Shown in pieces: positions 1-5,750 of a DNA stretch of 6,336 bases. The first letter of the stretch is position 1. Each line of letters starts with the position of its first letter. The translations under genes were made by a program, and so were the position numbers. Under the pieces are notes generated by a model, which ran no database searches, was not told where the DNA came from, and was given only the letters and a program-made list of their open reading frames with translations. The stretch is taken from positions 1 to 6,336 of the forward strand of contig MNUO01000068.1 in assembly GCA_001871015.1 (NCBI GenBank), written 5' to 3'. The stretch is from Candidatus Desantisbacteria bacterium CG1_02_38_46 (GTDB lineage: Bacteria; Desantisbacteria; UBA1551; UBA1559).

Positions 1-18
1 AGAGTAAGAAATAATTTC

Positions 19-111
19 GGAGAGGTGGCCGAGCTGGCTTAAGGCAATCGCCTGCTAAGCGATTAGTCCCCTAACAGGGATTCCCGGGTTCGAATCCCGG
101 CCTCTCCGCCA
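19..111 (+). tRNA. tRNA-Ser (anticodon GCT)
   Basis: A full class II tRNA cloverleaf is visible. The acceptor stem GGAGAGG (19-25) pairs with CCTCTCC (101-107), the discriminator is G108, and CCA is encoded at 109-111. The anticodon stem ATCGC/GCGAT encloses the loop CTGCTAA, with anticodon GCT at 54-56, which reads serine codons AGC and AGU. A long variable arm (about 64-83, stem TCCC/GGGA) is typical of serine tRNAs. The T arm is CCGGG-TTCGAAT-CCCGG (84-100). It ends only 4 nt before the next tRNA, so the two are probably co-transcribed. Confidence 0.97.
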
Positions 112-115
112 TAGT

Positions 116-189
116 GCGCCTGTAGCTCAGATGGATAGAGCACCTGCCTACGAAGCAGGTTGTCGGGCGTTCGAATCGCCCCAGGCGCG
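116..189 (+). tRNA. tRNA-Arg (anticodon ACG)
   Basis: The acceptor stem GCGCCTG (116-122) pairs with CAGGCGC (182-188), and the discriminator is G189. The anticodon stem CCTGC/GCAGG encloses the loop CTACGAA, with anticodon ACG at 150-152. The T arm is GGGCG-TTCGAAT-CGCCC (165-181). The next bases are CGG, so CCA is not encoded and must be added after transcription, unlike the two serine tRNAs here. In bacteria A34 of this tRNA is converted to inosine by TadA so that it can read CGU, CGC and CGA. A tadA gene lies about 1.6 kb downstream on the same strand. Confidence 0.97.
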
Positions 190-228
190 CGGCATAATTG
201 CTATAAGACTACCAGATGTATGAGAAAA

Positions 229-234
229 AAGGAG
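229..234 (+). promoter_or_regulatory. Shine-Dalgarno site that sets the sppA start
   Basis: AAGGAG lies 5 nt before the ATG at 240. The in-frame ATG at 216 has no comparable purine-rich site upstream. Using 240 also gives the N-terminus MAKLTKKR followed directly by a hydrophobic stretch, as expected for a signal anchor. Confidence 0.75.
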
Positions 235-239
235 AAGAT

Positions 240-1250
240 ATGGCAAAATTGACAAAAAAGAGAATAGCGTGGCTAATCATTATCATTATTGTTGGTTTTG
301 CAGTAGGATTAAATATGTGGAAGGGTAAGCAGAGAACCGGACCAGTGCATATTCCAAGAACCCCGAAAGAAATTTTTGAAGGGGAGGTCAGGGAAAAAGG
401 ATACAAACAAAGATTTGTTGCAGGAGACAGGGATGCCAGCGATAAAATTGTTATAGTGAATGTACAGGGCGAGATTACCAATGCCAGATGGGGTTTTTCA
501 TACCGCAGGGGAATGGTGGATGAATTGATAAATCAACTAAAACAGGCAGAGAAGGACGAATATGTGAAGGCTATTATTCTGAACATTAACTCTCCCGGCG
601 GTCCTGTTATCGATGCAGACATTCTCTATACAAAAATTCGAGAACTCGGAAAGAAAAAAATAATTATTTCGCTTCTTGACAAAATGGCTGCATCTGGTGG
701 CTATTATGTGGCTTGTGCTGCTCATAAAATAGTTGCCCATCCACTGACCTTGACCGGAAACATAGGCGTTATTATGGATTTTATAAACCTTCAGGGTTTG
801 CTTGAGAAGAAATTGGGAATAGAAATGGGTGTTATAAAGAGCGGGCGATACAAGGATATTGGCTCTCCATATCGTTCAATGGATAGGAATGAGAAGAAGA
901 TGTTGCAGGACTTAGTTGATGCAGCGCATCAAAGATTCGTGGAAAAAGTGGCTGCCGGGCGCAATATCTCTGTAGTTAAACTGGCTCCTCTTGCTGACGG
1001 AAGGATATTTTCTGGTGAGCAGGCAAGACAGGTTGGCCTTGTAGATGAATTGGGTACACAGGACGAGGCAATTGAATTAGCAAAGAAATTGAGCGGGGTT
1101 GAAAGAGCTAAGGTTGTTGAGTATTATTTCCGTCCGAGGTTATGGGATTTTCTGTCAGGCAAGATCTCAGATTACTTGAAGGTTAAAGAGGTGTCGTCGA
1201 TACCAGAACCCACACTGGAATATATATGGCACCCTTCCTTTGGAAGATAG
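240..1250 (+). CDS. sppA: Signal peptide peptidase SppA, short (about 36 kDa) form
   Basis: This is a membrane-anchored serine protease of family S49, which degrades cleaved signal peptides and other membrane-derived fragments. From the ATG at 240 it has 336 residues, close to the 335-residue Bacillus form and about half the duplicated E. coli enzyme. Residues about 9-24 form one hydrophobic N-terminal anchor after a KKR basic patch, which would place the catalytic domain outside the membrane. The S49 core is clear. NINSPGG (115-121) is the oxyanion-side motif, Ser152 in AASGGYYVA is the predicted nucleophile, and Lys205 in SGRYKDIGS is the predicted general base, giving a Ser-Lys dyad. TGNIGVIM (172-179) and the late motif GRIFSGEQARQVGLVDELG (254-272) also match the family. 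It lies 50 nt after tRNA-Arg and 27 nt before the RDD gene, as the first gene of a probable sppA-RDD-tadA operon. An alternative start at 216 would add 8 residues. Confidence 0.95.
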   Translation: MAKLTKKRIAWLIIIIIVGFAVGLNMWKGKQRTGPVHIPRTPKEIFEGEVREKGYKQRFVAGDRDASDKIVIVNVQGEITNARWGFSYRRGMVDELINQLKQAEKDEYVKAIILNINSPGGPVIDADILYTKIRELGKKKIIISLLDKMAASGGYYVACAAHKIVAHPLTLTGNIGVIMDFINLQGLLEKKLGIEMGVIKSGRYKDIGSPYRSMDRNEKKMLQDLVDAAHQRFVEKVAAGRNISVVKLAPLADGRIFSGEQARQVGLVDELGTQDEAIELAKKLSGVERAKVVEYYFRPRLWDFLSGKISDYLKVKEVSSIPEPTLEYIWHPSFGR

Positions 1251-1277
1251 ATAAAGAGCATATGTCAGGGGGATAAA

Positions 1278-1796
1278 ATGAATGAAGAGGTAAAATATGC
1301 AGGATTCTGGTTGAGATTTGCAGCACTCCTGTTGGATGGTGTGGTGATTACCATGACATCGTTCGCTTTCCAATCCTTAATGCCCGGAGGCACGATTACG
1401 CCGCCAGATTTGAGTAAAGCTATTGAAACAATAGAGGGCATTCCCCAATTTTTGAGTGGTATGGTGGAAGCATTCCGACCATTCCTGATATCCAATTCTA
1501 TATTTTTCCTTATAGTGGTTCTTTACTGGGTAATATTGACCTGGAAATTTGGAGCTACCTTGGGCAAAATGGCAATGGGGATAAAAGTTGTAAGGGAGGA
1601 CTTAAAACCAATAAGTTTTGGAGGTGCGATTATAAGGGAGTTTCTCGTCAAGCAGGTTCTTTACGGAATTTTATTTTTTATCTCCTGGTTAGGTTATCTC
1701 TGGGTATCGTGGGATTTAAAAAAGCAGGGGTGGCACGATAAGATTGCGCGCACACTGGTGATAAAAGAATTTCAAAATGGAAAATTGTGCAGATAA
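1278..1796 (+). CDS. RDD family integral membrane protein
   Basis: A small RDD-domain membrane protein of 172 residues. The RDD signature is visible: an aromatic and arginine entry to the first helix (GFWLRFAALLLDGVV, with Arg13 and Asp20), FGATLGKMAMGIKVV (91-105) in the place of the usual GxTxGK motif, and the C-terminal QGWHDKIARTLVI (150-162). Hydrophobic stretches at about 15-33, 70-88 and 124-143 suggest three membrane helices. The family function is mostly unclear; some members have been linked to ion transport or stress tolerance, and nothing here picks out a substrate. The start has a good site, AGGGGG at 1267-1272. The 3' end overlaps tadA by 20 nt, so the two are probably translationally coupled. 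The place between sppA and tadA gives no direct clue to its role. Confidence 0.87.
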   Translation: MNEEVKYAGFWLRFAALLLDGVVITMTSFAFQSLMPGGTITPPDLSKAIETIEGIPQFLSGMVEAFRPFLISNSIFFLIVVLYWVILTWKFGATLGKMAMGIKVVREDLKPISFGGAIIREFLVKQVLYGILFFISWLGYLWVSWDLKKQGWHDKIARTLVIKEFQNGKLCR

Positions 1797-2220
1797 AAAA
1801 TTTATGAAGGAGGCAATAAAGGAGGCAAAAAAGGCATATAAAAAAGATGAAGTGCCGGTCGGTGCTGTAGTTGTGCATAATGGAAAAATTCTCGGTAGAG
1901 GGCATAATCAGGTTGAGCGAAGGGAAAGTGTAGTCGCCCATGCAGAAATTATGGCAATTATCTCGGCAACCAAAAAATTAGGTGACTGGCGTCTTACCGG
2001 CTGTAGCTTATATGTTACAGTTGAACCCTGCTTTATGTGTTTTGGTGCAATTATGCTTTCAAGAATTTCCCGTCTTGTTTACGGAACCTCAGAACCTGAA
2101 TTCGGATTCATAAATAGAGTGACAAAACTACCTGAGGGCTTAGAAATCACATCGGGATTAATGGGTAATAAATGCAGGAATTTGCTTGGCAGATTTTTTA
2201 AAAGGTTGAGGCAAAAATAG
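1777..2220 (+). CDS. tadA: tRNA-specific adenosine deaminase TadA
   Basis: This zinc-dependent cytidine/deoxycytidylate-type deaminase converts wobble adenosine 34 of tRNA-Arg(ACG) to inosine and is usually essential in bacteria. It has 147 residues, normal for the family. The zinc and catalytic signature is complete: HAE (His55, Ala56, Glu57, with Glu57 as proton shuttle) and PCFMC (Pro84-Cys88, with Cys85 and Cys88 as zinc ligands). Other family features are the helix FMKEAIKEAKKAY (9-21), VPVGAVVV (26-33), HNQVE with Asn44, and LGDWRLTGCSLYVTVEPC (68-85). The start codon lies inside the end of the RDD gene and has no good Shine-Dalgarno, consistent with translational coupling. A later ATG at 1804 would remove the beginning of the first helix. 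A guanine deaminase is a less likely alternative, given the lysine-rich C-terminal helix typical of TadA. Confidence 0.95.
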   Translation: MENCADKKFMKEAIKEAKKAYKKDEVPVGAVVVHNGKILGRGHNQVERRESVVAHAEIMAIISATKKLGDWRLTGCSLYVTVEPCFMCFGAIMLSRISRLVYGTSEPEFGFINRVTKLPEGLEITSGLMGNKCRNLLGRFFKRLRQK

Positions 2221-2221
2221 G

Positions 2222-2257
2222 TGTCAGGTATGGTGATTCATCACCTGGCAATTTTTT
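2222..2257 (+). terminator. Rho-independent terminator after tadA
   Basis: TGTCAGGT (2222-2229) pairs with ACCTGGCA (2243-2250) through eight pairs, one of them G.T, and is followed by A then six T (2252-2257). A competing inner hairpin, GGTGA-TTCA-TCACC (2232-2245), is also possible. It begins one base after the tadA stop codon and would end the sppA-RDD-tadA transcript before tRNA-Ser. Confidence 0.75.
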
Positions 2258-2303
2258 CGTCAGAGGTGATTTTAAAGTAGAGAGCATTATTTTGCATTCA
2301 AGC

Positions 2304-2396
2304 GGAGGGATGCCCGAGTGGTTGAAGGGGGTCGTCTCGAAAGCGATCATCCGCCGTTGAGGCGGATCGGGGGTTCGAATCCCTCTCCCTCCGCCA
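2304..2396 (+). tRNA. tRNA-Ser (anticodon CGA)
   Basis: A class II tRNA. The acceptor stem GGAGGGA (2304-2310) pairs with TCCCTCC (2386-2392), the discriminator is G2393, and CCA is encoded at 2394-2396. The anticodon loop CTCGAAA has anticodon CGA at 2338-2340, which reads UCG. The anticodon stem GTCGT/GCGAT has a G.T pair at each end. The long variable arm is a strong 7-bp hairpin, ATCCGCC-GTTGA-GGCGGAT (2349-2367), diagnostic of serine. The T arm is GGGGG-TTCGAAT-CCCTC. It lies between the tadA terminator and an AT-rich accessory gene. Confidence 0.96.
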
Positions 2397-2453
2397 TATA
2401 ATATAAAAACTTGACTTTTCCACAAAAATGCAGAGCGTATACAAAATTAGACT

Positions 2454-2477
2454 AATTGTTCTATTGATAGAACAATT
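2454..2477. promoter_or_regulatory. Perfect palindrome, candidate operator of the downstream ATPase-like gene
   Basis: AATTGTTCTAT (2454-2464) is exactly inverted as ATAGAACAATT (2467-2477) around a 2-nt centre. It ends 18 nt before the ATG at 2496. No T-run follows, so it is not a standard terminator. An imperfect copy of its left part (12 of 16 positions, ATTGTaCTATgAATAc) lies at 2488-2503, 33 bp downstream, and overlaps the start codon. Two similarly oriented sites about three helical turns apart would suit a dimeric repressor. Operator function is inference; an mRNA leader hairpin is the main alternative. Confidence 0.45.
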
Positions 2478-2495
2478 TTATATGGTTATTGTACT

Positions 2496-3551
2496 ATGAA
2501 TACGATTTTAAAAACATTACTTTTTGAATGGGAAGAGAGAGAACTTCCTTCAATAATTGAACGAGAAAAGAACCTTAAAAAATATCTTAATTTGTCCGTT
2601 CCCAAGAATATAAATATTTTTATTACTGGTTCTTCATCGAAAATGTCAAGCAAAGAAATTCCTACCGAATTAAGAGGTAGAAGCCTTGAGGAGAAAATTT
2701 CTCCGCTCTCATTTTCAGAATTTTTGAATTTTGAAAAAATAAACATTGATTTTGAGAAAATTGAATATCTTGAGGACGAGAAAGTAAAAATTCTCTCTGC
2801 CCTCAATGAATATCTTATGTGGGGTGGTCTGCCGGAAATTGTTCTATCAGAAACTGCACAAAAAAGAGAAATTATTCAGGAGTACTACAAAACAGTAATA
2901 AGAAAAGACATATCAGAGAGGTCCGGTATTAAAAATGAAGAAAACTTAAAAGCCTTGCTTTTACTTTTGCTCAATTCTACATCTTATTCAATAAGTAAAT
3001 TATACAATACACTTAAAAGTCTAAATTATAAAATAGGTAAGGCAACTTTGCAGAAATATCTCTCTTCCATAGAAAATTCCTTTTTTCTAAACAATAATTT
3101 TATTTTTTCTTATAAAATAAAAAATTCCCTTCAGTATCCCAGGAAAAATTATTTCATTGATAATGGGTTTGTCAGATCGCTTTCTACTAAATTTTCCAAT
3201 AATTATAGCCGTCTTTACGAAAATCTGGTATTCATAGAATTACAAAGAAGAATAGATTCTGACACCGAAATAAACTATTGGAAAGACGAGTTAAATAAAA
3301 ATGAGGTGGATTTTGTCATAAGAAAAAACACGGAAATTGTCCGATTGATACAAGTTTGCTATGATATTCTTGATTCTGACACAAAAGAAAGAGAAATCAA
3401 GGGCATTATAAAAGCCAGCAAAAAACTTAATTGCAATAACCTGCTGATTATCAATAATGAACTGGAGAAGGAAGAAGTAATAAGCGGCAAATCAGTAAAA
3501 TTTATTCCGCTTTGGAAATGGCTCGTTCAGGATAAATTGCAAGAAGTTTAA
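2496..3551 (+). CDS. AAA_14/DUF4143-type ATPase-like protein lacking the Walker A/B segment
   Basis: This belongs to the widespread archaeal/bacterial AAA_14 plus DUF4143 proteins, whose cellular role is poorly understood. Visible parts, in order: a family-like N-terminus (EWEERELPSIIER, 11-23), then without a nucleotide-binding segment the sensor-1-like strand IFITGSSSKMSSKEI (41-55), LRGRSL (59-64), SFSEFL (72-77), and MWGGLPEIV (108-116). A probable winged helix follows (about 160-200), then a DUF4143 nuclease-like end with EVDFVIR (270-276) and LIQVCYD (284-290). Normal members place a P-loop GxxxxGKT and a DEIQ-type Walker B between the N-terminal helix and the TGSSSK strand. Here only about 10 residues separate those parts and neither motif exists anywhere in the 351 residues. 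The reading frame is otherwise intact, so an in-frame deletion of the nucleotide site, near codons 35-39, is the simplest reading. ATP hydrolysis should be lost. The gene is visibly more AT-rich than its neighbours, follows a tRNA gene and has no Shine-Dalgarno, which hints at an accessory origin. It could be a decaying gene or a reduced DNA-binding derivative. Confidence 0.8.
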   Translation: MNTILKTLLFEWEERELPSIIEREKNLKKYLNLSVPKNINIFITGSSSKMSSKEIPTELRGRSLEEKISPLSFSEFLNFEKINIDFEKIEYLEDEKVKILSALNEYLMWGGLPEIVLSETAQKREIIQEYYKTVIRKDISERSGIKNEENLKALLLLLLNSTSYSISKLYNTLKSLNYKIGKATLQKYLSSIENSFFLNNNFIFSYKIKNSLQYPRKNYFIDNGFVRSLSTKFSNNYSRLYENLVFIELQRRIDSDTEINYWKDELNKNEVDFVIRKNTEIVRLIQVCYDILDSDTKEREIKGIIKASKKLNCNNLLIINNELEKEEVISGKSVKFIPLWKWLVQDKLQEV

Positions 3552-3606
3552 ACATGTCTTGTTAACTCTTTAAACTCTGTAAATTTTATCTTGAAGGGAG
3601 GGGAAA

Positions 3607-4677
3607 ATGATTAATTTAGATGATGCTAATTCAATTAAAAAGTTAGATCCTTCTGACATGCTTGGGTTGGTAGAGGGCTTACCAGAACAATTTGAAGAGG
3701 GCAGGAAAATAGTTTCGAATTTTGATATTTACCCTGCCTGTATCGGCAATATTAAACCTGATAAAATTGTAGTTACGGGATTGGGTGGTTCAGCAATTGG
3801 CGGGGATTTGCTCAGGACTTATCTTCTTGGCGATTTGAACATTCCTGTGGTGGTTAACAGACATTATAATCTTCCAGCATTTGTTGGGAAAAACACGTTG
3901 CTTCTTGCAGTAAGTTATTCAGGAAATACTGAAGAGACGCTCTCTGCTTACAAAGATGGAAAATCAAAGGGTGCAAAAATAGTGGGGTTGACATCCGGTG
4001 GAAAGATGAATGAGTTGTGCAAGGCAGATGGTGTGTCGGTTCTGATTATTCCCGGAGGACTTCCTCCAAGGGCAAGCACAGGATTACAATTTTCAGGAAT
4101 AGTCGGAATACTGGAAAAATTAGGACTAATAAAAGACAGGTCAGGCGAGTTTAAGGAGATGGTCGAAGTGCTTAAATCGATTCGCAGTGAACTGAACAGG
4201 CAGGTTCCACTTGATAAAAATCCAGCAAAGAAAATGGCAGTGCAGTTACAAGGCAAAATTCCCGTGATTTATGCAAGCCAGGACCTCACAGATGTAGTTG
4301 CACTTCGCTGGAAAGATCAGTTTAACGAAAACAGTAAATCATTTGGTATCTTTAATGTTTTTCCTGAGCTGAATCATAATGAGATTGTTGGGTGGGAAAA
4401 ACCTGCTGAAATTCTCAAGAATTTTGTTGTGATATACATAAGAGATAAGGGCGAAAATCCTCAGGTGAAAAAGAGATTTGAGATAACAGAAGGTTTAATA
4501 AAGGACATTGCGTTTTCTGTAGAGCATGTGTGGTCAAAAGGTGAGTCTTTTCTGGCGCGGATTTTCTCAGCGATATACATTGGTGATTTTGTAAGCGTAT
4601 ATCTTGCTTTATTAAATGGGGTGGACCCTACACCTGTAAAGAGAATTGAGGAATTAAAGAAGCAGTTAGTTGGATGA
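3607..4677 (+). CDS. Bifunctional phosphoglucose/phosphomannose isomerase (archaeal type)
   Basis: This cytoplasmic sugar isomerase interconverts glucose 6-phosphate, or mannose 6-phosphate, with fructose 6-phosphate, so it serves glycolysis or gluconeogenesis and the supply of mannose for glycans. Its 356 residues contain two SIS folds. Family marks are VVTGLGGSAIGGD (55-67), AVSYSGNTEET (101-111, phosphate-binding SIS motif), the PRAS turn (154-157) whose arginine matches the active-site arginine of the family, FNENSK (239-244, with Glu241) and ELNHNEIVGWE (254-264, with His257). The Glu-to-His spacing of 16 matches the catalytic pair known from the archaeal enzyme. Longer classical PGI enzymes lack this pattern. 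The start has a strong site, GGGAGGGG, just before the ATG. The gene ends immediately before ispE, so it probably heads the pgi/pmi-ispE-spoVG-tRNA-tig run. The 55-nt upstream gap must hold the promoter if it is not transcribed from further upstream; I see no convincing -35/-10 pair there. Confidence 0.93.
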   Translation: MINLDDANSIKKLDPSDMLGLVEGLPEQFEEGRKIVSNFDIYPACIGNIKPDKIVVTGLGGSAIGGDLLRTYLLGDLNIPVVVNRHYNLPAFVGKNTLLLAVSYSGNTEETLSAYKDGKSKGAKIVGLTSGGKMNELCKADGVSVLIIPGGLPPRASTGLQFSGIVGILEKLGLIKDRSGEFKEMVEVLKSIRSELNRQVPLDKNPAKKMAVQLQGKIPVIYASQDLTDVVALRWKDQFNENSKSFGIFNVFPELNHNEIVGWEKPAEILKNFVVIYIRDKGENPQVKKRFEITEGLIKDIAFSVEHVWSKGESFLARIFSAIYIGDFVSVYLALLNGVDPTPVKRIEELKKQLVG

Positions 4678-4689
4678 TTGGTGAGAAAG

Positions 4690-5748
4690 ATGGCACAGAT
4701 AAAATTGGAGGCACCGGCTAAAATAAATCTGGTACTGGAAGTACTCGGGAAGAGAGAAGACTGTTACCATGAAATCCGCACTATCTTCCAGTCTATTTCG
4801 CTTTGCGATATGATAACCTTACGGGAGATAAAAAATGGCGTAAAACTTCACTTATGCAAGGCTCCAACCACTATTTGCAGAGTAAACTCTGCCACTACAA
4901 GCAGAATAAACTCTGCCACTACAAGCAGAATAAACTCTGCCACTACAAGCAGAATAAACTCTGCCACTACAAGCAGAGTAAACTCTGCCACTACAAGCAG
5001 AATAAACTCTGCCACTACAAGCAGAATAAACTCTGCCACTACAACATACATTAAACCTTCAGAAAATCTTGCTTATAAAGCAGCGTTGTTATTTCTGAAA
5101 TCATCCGGGATAAAAAAAGGAGTTGAGGTATACCTTGAGAAAAATATCCCTGTAGGTTCAGGACTTGGCGGAGGCTCCAGCAATGCAGCAAGTGTCCTGT
5201 TAGGACTGAATAAACTGTGGAAGGTTGGTTTCACAAGGGATAATTTAAAGATGATGGCTTTAAAAATTGGAATGGATGTGCCCTTTTTCATTGATGGTGG
5301 AATGGCATATGCTACTGGACGGGGCGAAAGAGTTCGCAAGGTTTCACCACATCCTTCATTCTGGGTACTATTAATTGATCCTGGATTCCCCATTTCTACA
5401 AAGTGGGCTTATGATAACATTGATAATAGTTTATTATTGACAAAAAATCATTCTTATGCTAAAATTATGTTAAATGCCATCAAAAAAAGAAGTATAAAAA
5501 AAATTGCAGGTTTTTTATTTAATAGATTTGAGGAATTAATAAATAAAGAATATCCCAATTTCTTAGAAAACACAAAATGTAAATTGGCAGACGCCGGAGC
5601 CATCGGAACTTTGATGACAGGAAGCGGTCCGGTGGTATTTGGAATTGTTGAAGGAAGGAGGGATGCTTATCGAGGATTGGAGAGGATTAGAAGTACAACG
5701 AAGGAGAAGGTTTATCTTGCTAAAACAATAGGAGGAAGCTGGAGGTAG
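4690..5748 (+). CDS. ispE: 4-diphosphocytidyl-2-C-methyl-D-erythritol kinase IspE with an in-frame repeat insertion
   Basis: This GHMP-family kinase phosphorylates the 2-hydroxyl of CDP-methylerythritol, the fourth step of the MEP route to isoprenoid precursors. Numbered from the ATG at 4690 it has 352 residues. APAKINL carries Lys11, YHEIRTIFQSISL (26-38) follows, the ATP-binding glycine loop is PVGSGLGGGSSNAAS (154-168), and GMDVPFF holds the catalytic Asp196. The C-terminus has LMTGSGPVVFGIV. Residues about 64-118 are seven copies of SATTSRIN or SATTSRVN, placed in the loop before the helix SENLAYKAALL (124-134). Without these 56 residues the length is about 296, normal for IspE, and no catalytic motif is interrupted. 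ATG 4690 is preferred because GGTGAG lies 4 nt upstream and the N-terminus then aligns with the family; TTG 4678 or GTG 4681 are in-frame alternatives. It follows the isomerase gene almost directly, and its stop codon overlaps the spoVG ribosome site. Confidence 0.94.
   Translation: MAQIKLEAPAKINLVLEVLGKREDCYHEIRTIFQSISLCDMITLREIKNGVKLHLCKAPTTICRVNSATTSRINSATTSRINSATTSRINSATTSRVNSATTSRINSATTSRINSATTTYIKPSENLAYKAALLFLKSSGIKKGVEVYLEKNIPVGSGLGGGSSNAASVLLGLNKLWKVGFTRDNLKMMALKIGMDVPFFIDGGMAYATGRGERVRKVSPHPSFWVLLIDPGFPISTKWAYDNIDNSLLLTKNHSYAKIMLNAIKKRSIKKIAGFLFNRFEELINKEYPNFLENTKCKLADAGAIGTLMTGSGPVVFGIVEGRRDAYRGLERIRSTTKEKVYLAKTIGGSWR
4877..5044 (+). repeat. Seven tandem 24-bp REP-like palindromic units inside ispE
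   Basis: Seven contiguous units start at 4877, 4901, 4925, 4949, 4973, 4997 and 5021. Each is the 16-nt near-palindrome GCAGARTAAACTCTGC followed by the 8-nt tail CACTACAA. Copies are identical except at the sixth base, which is G in units 1 and 5 and A in the others. The G form gives a 6-bp stem with a TAAA loop. On the bottom strand each unit reads TTGTAGTG and then the hairpin GCAGAG-TTTA-TTCTGC, so GTAG stands two bases before the hairpin, as in REP sequences used by RAYT transposases. Because 24 is a multiple of three, copy-number changes keep ispE in frame and alter only the length of the SATTSRIN linker. The tandem array is seen directly; the REP relationship is inferred from architecture. 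Confidence 0.93.
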
Positions 5749-5750
5749 AT

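Noticed and set aside
202-207. TATAAG as a -10 box for sppA
   Set aside because: The matching -35 position falls in the 3' end of tRNA-Arg and shows no TTGACA-like sequence; read-through from the tRNA promoter is equally likely.
2198-2425. Reverse-strand open frame containing GGRGIRTPD
   Set aside because: This is the well-known spurious translation of the antisense strand of a serine-type tRNA gene, not a protein.
2411-2443. TTGACT and TATACA as a promoter before the ATPase-like gene
   Set aside because: The spacing is 21 bp, too long for a standard sigma-70 promoter.
3571-3579. TAAACTCTG upstream of the isomerase gene, identical to 9 bases of the ispE repeat
   Set aside because: The match is short, lies in AT-rich DNA, and lacks both the pairing arm and the CTAC tail, so chance is enough.
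2304-3606. Integrative element using tRNA-Ser(CGA) as attachment site
   Set aside because: No integrase is present, and no repeat of the tRNA 3' end is found after the ATPase-like gene within the window.
4877-5044. CRISPR array
   Set aside because: The period is only 24 bp, the would-be spacers (CACTACAA) are identical in all units, and the block lies in frame inside ispE with no cas genes nearby.
4803-5054. Separate repeat proteins in other frames (CHYKQNKL forward, VVAEFILL on the reverse strand)
   Set aside because: A repeat unit whose length is a multiple of three and which lacks stops creates open shadows in several frames. These have no homology and overlap the well-supported ispE frame.
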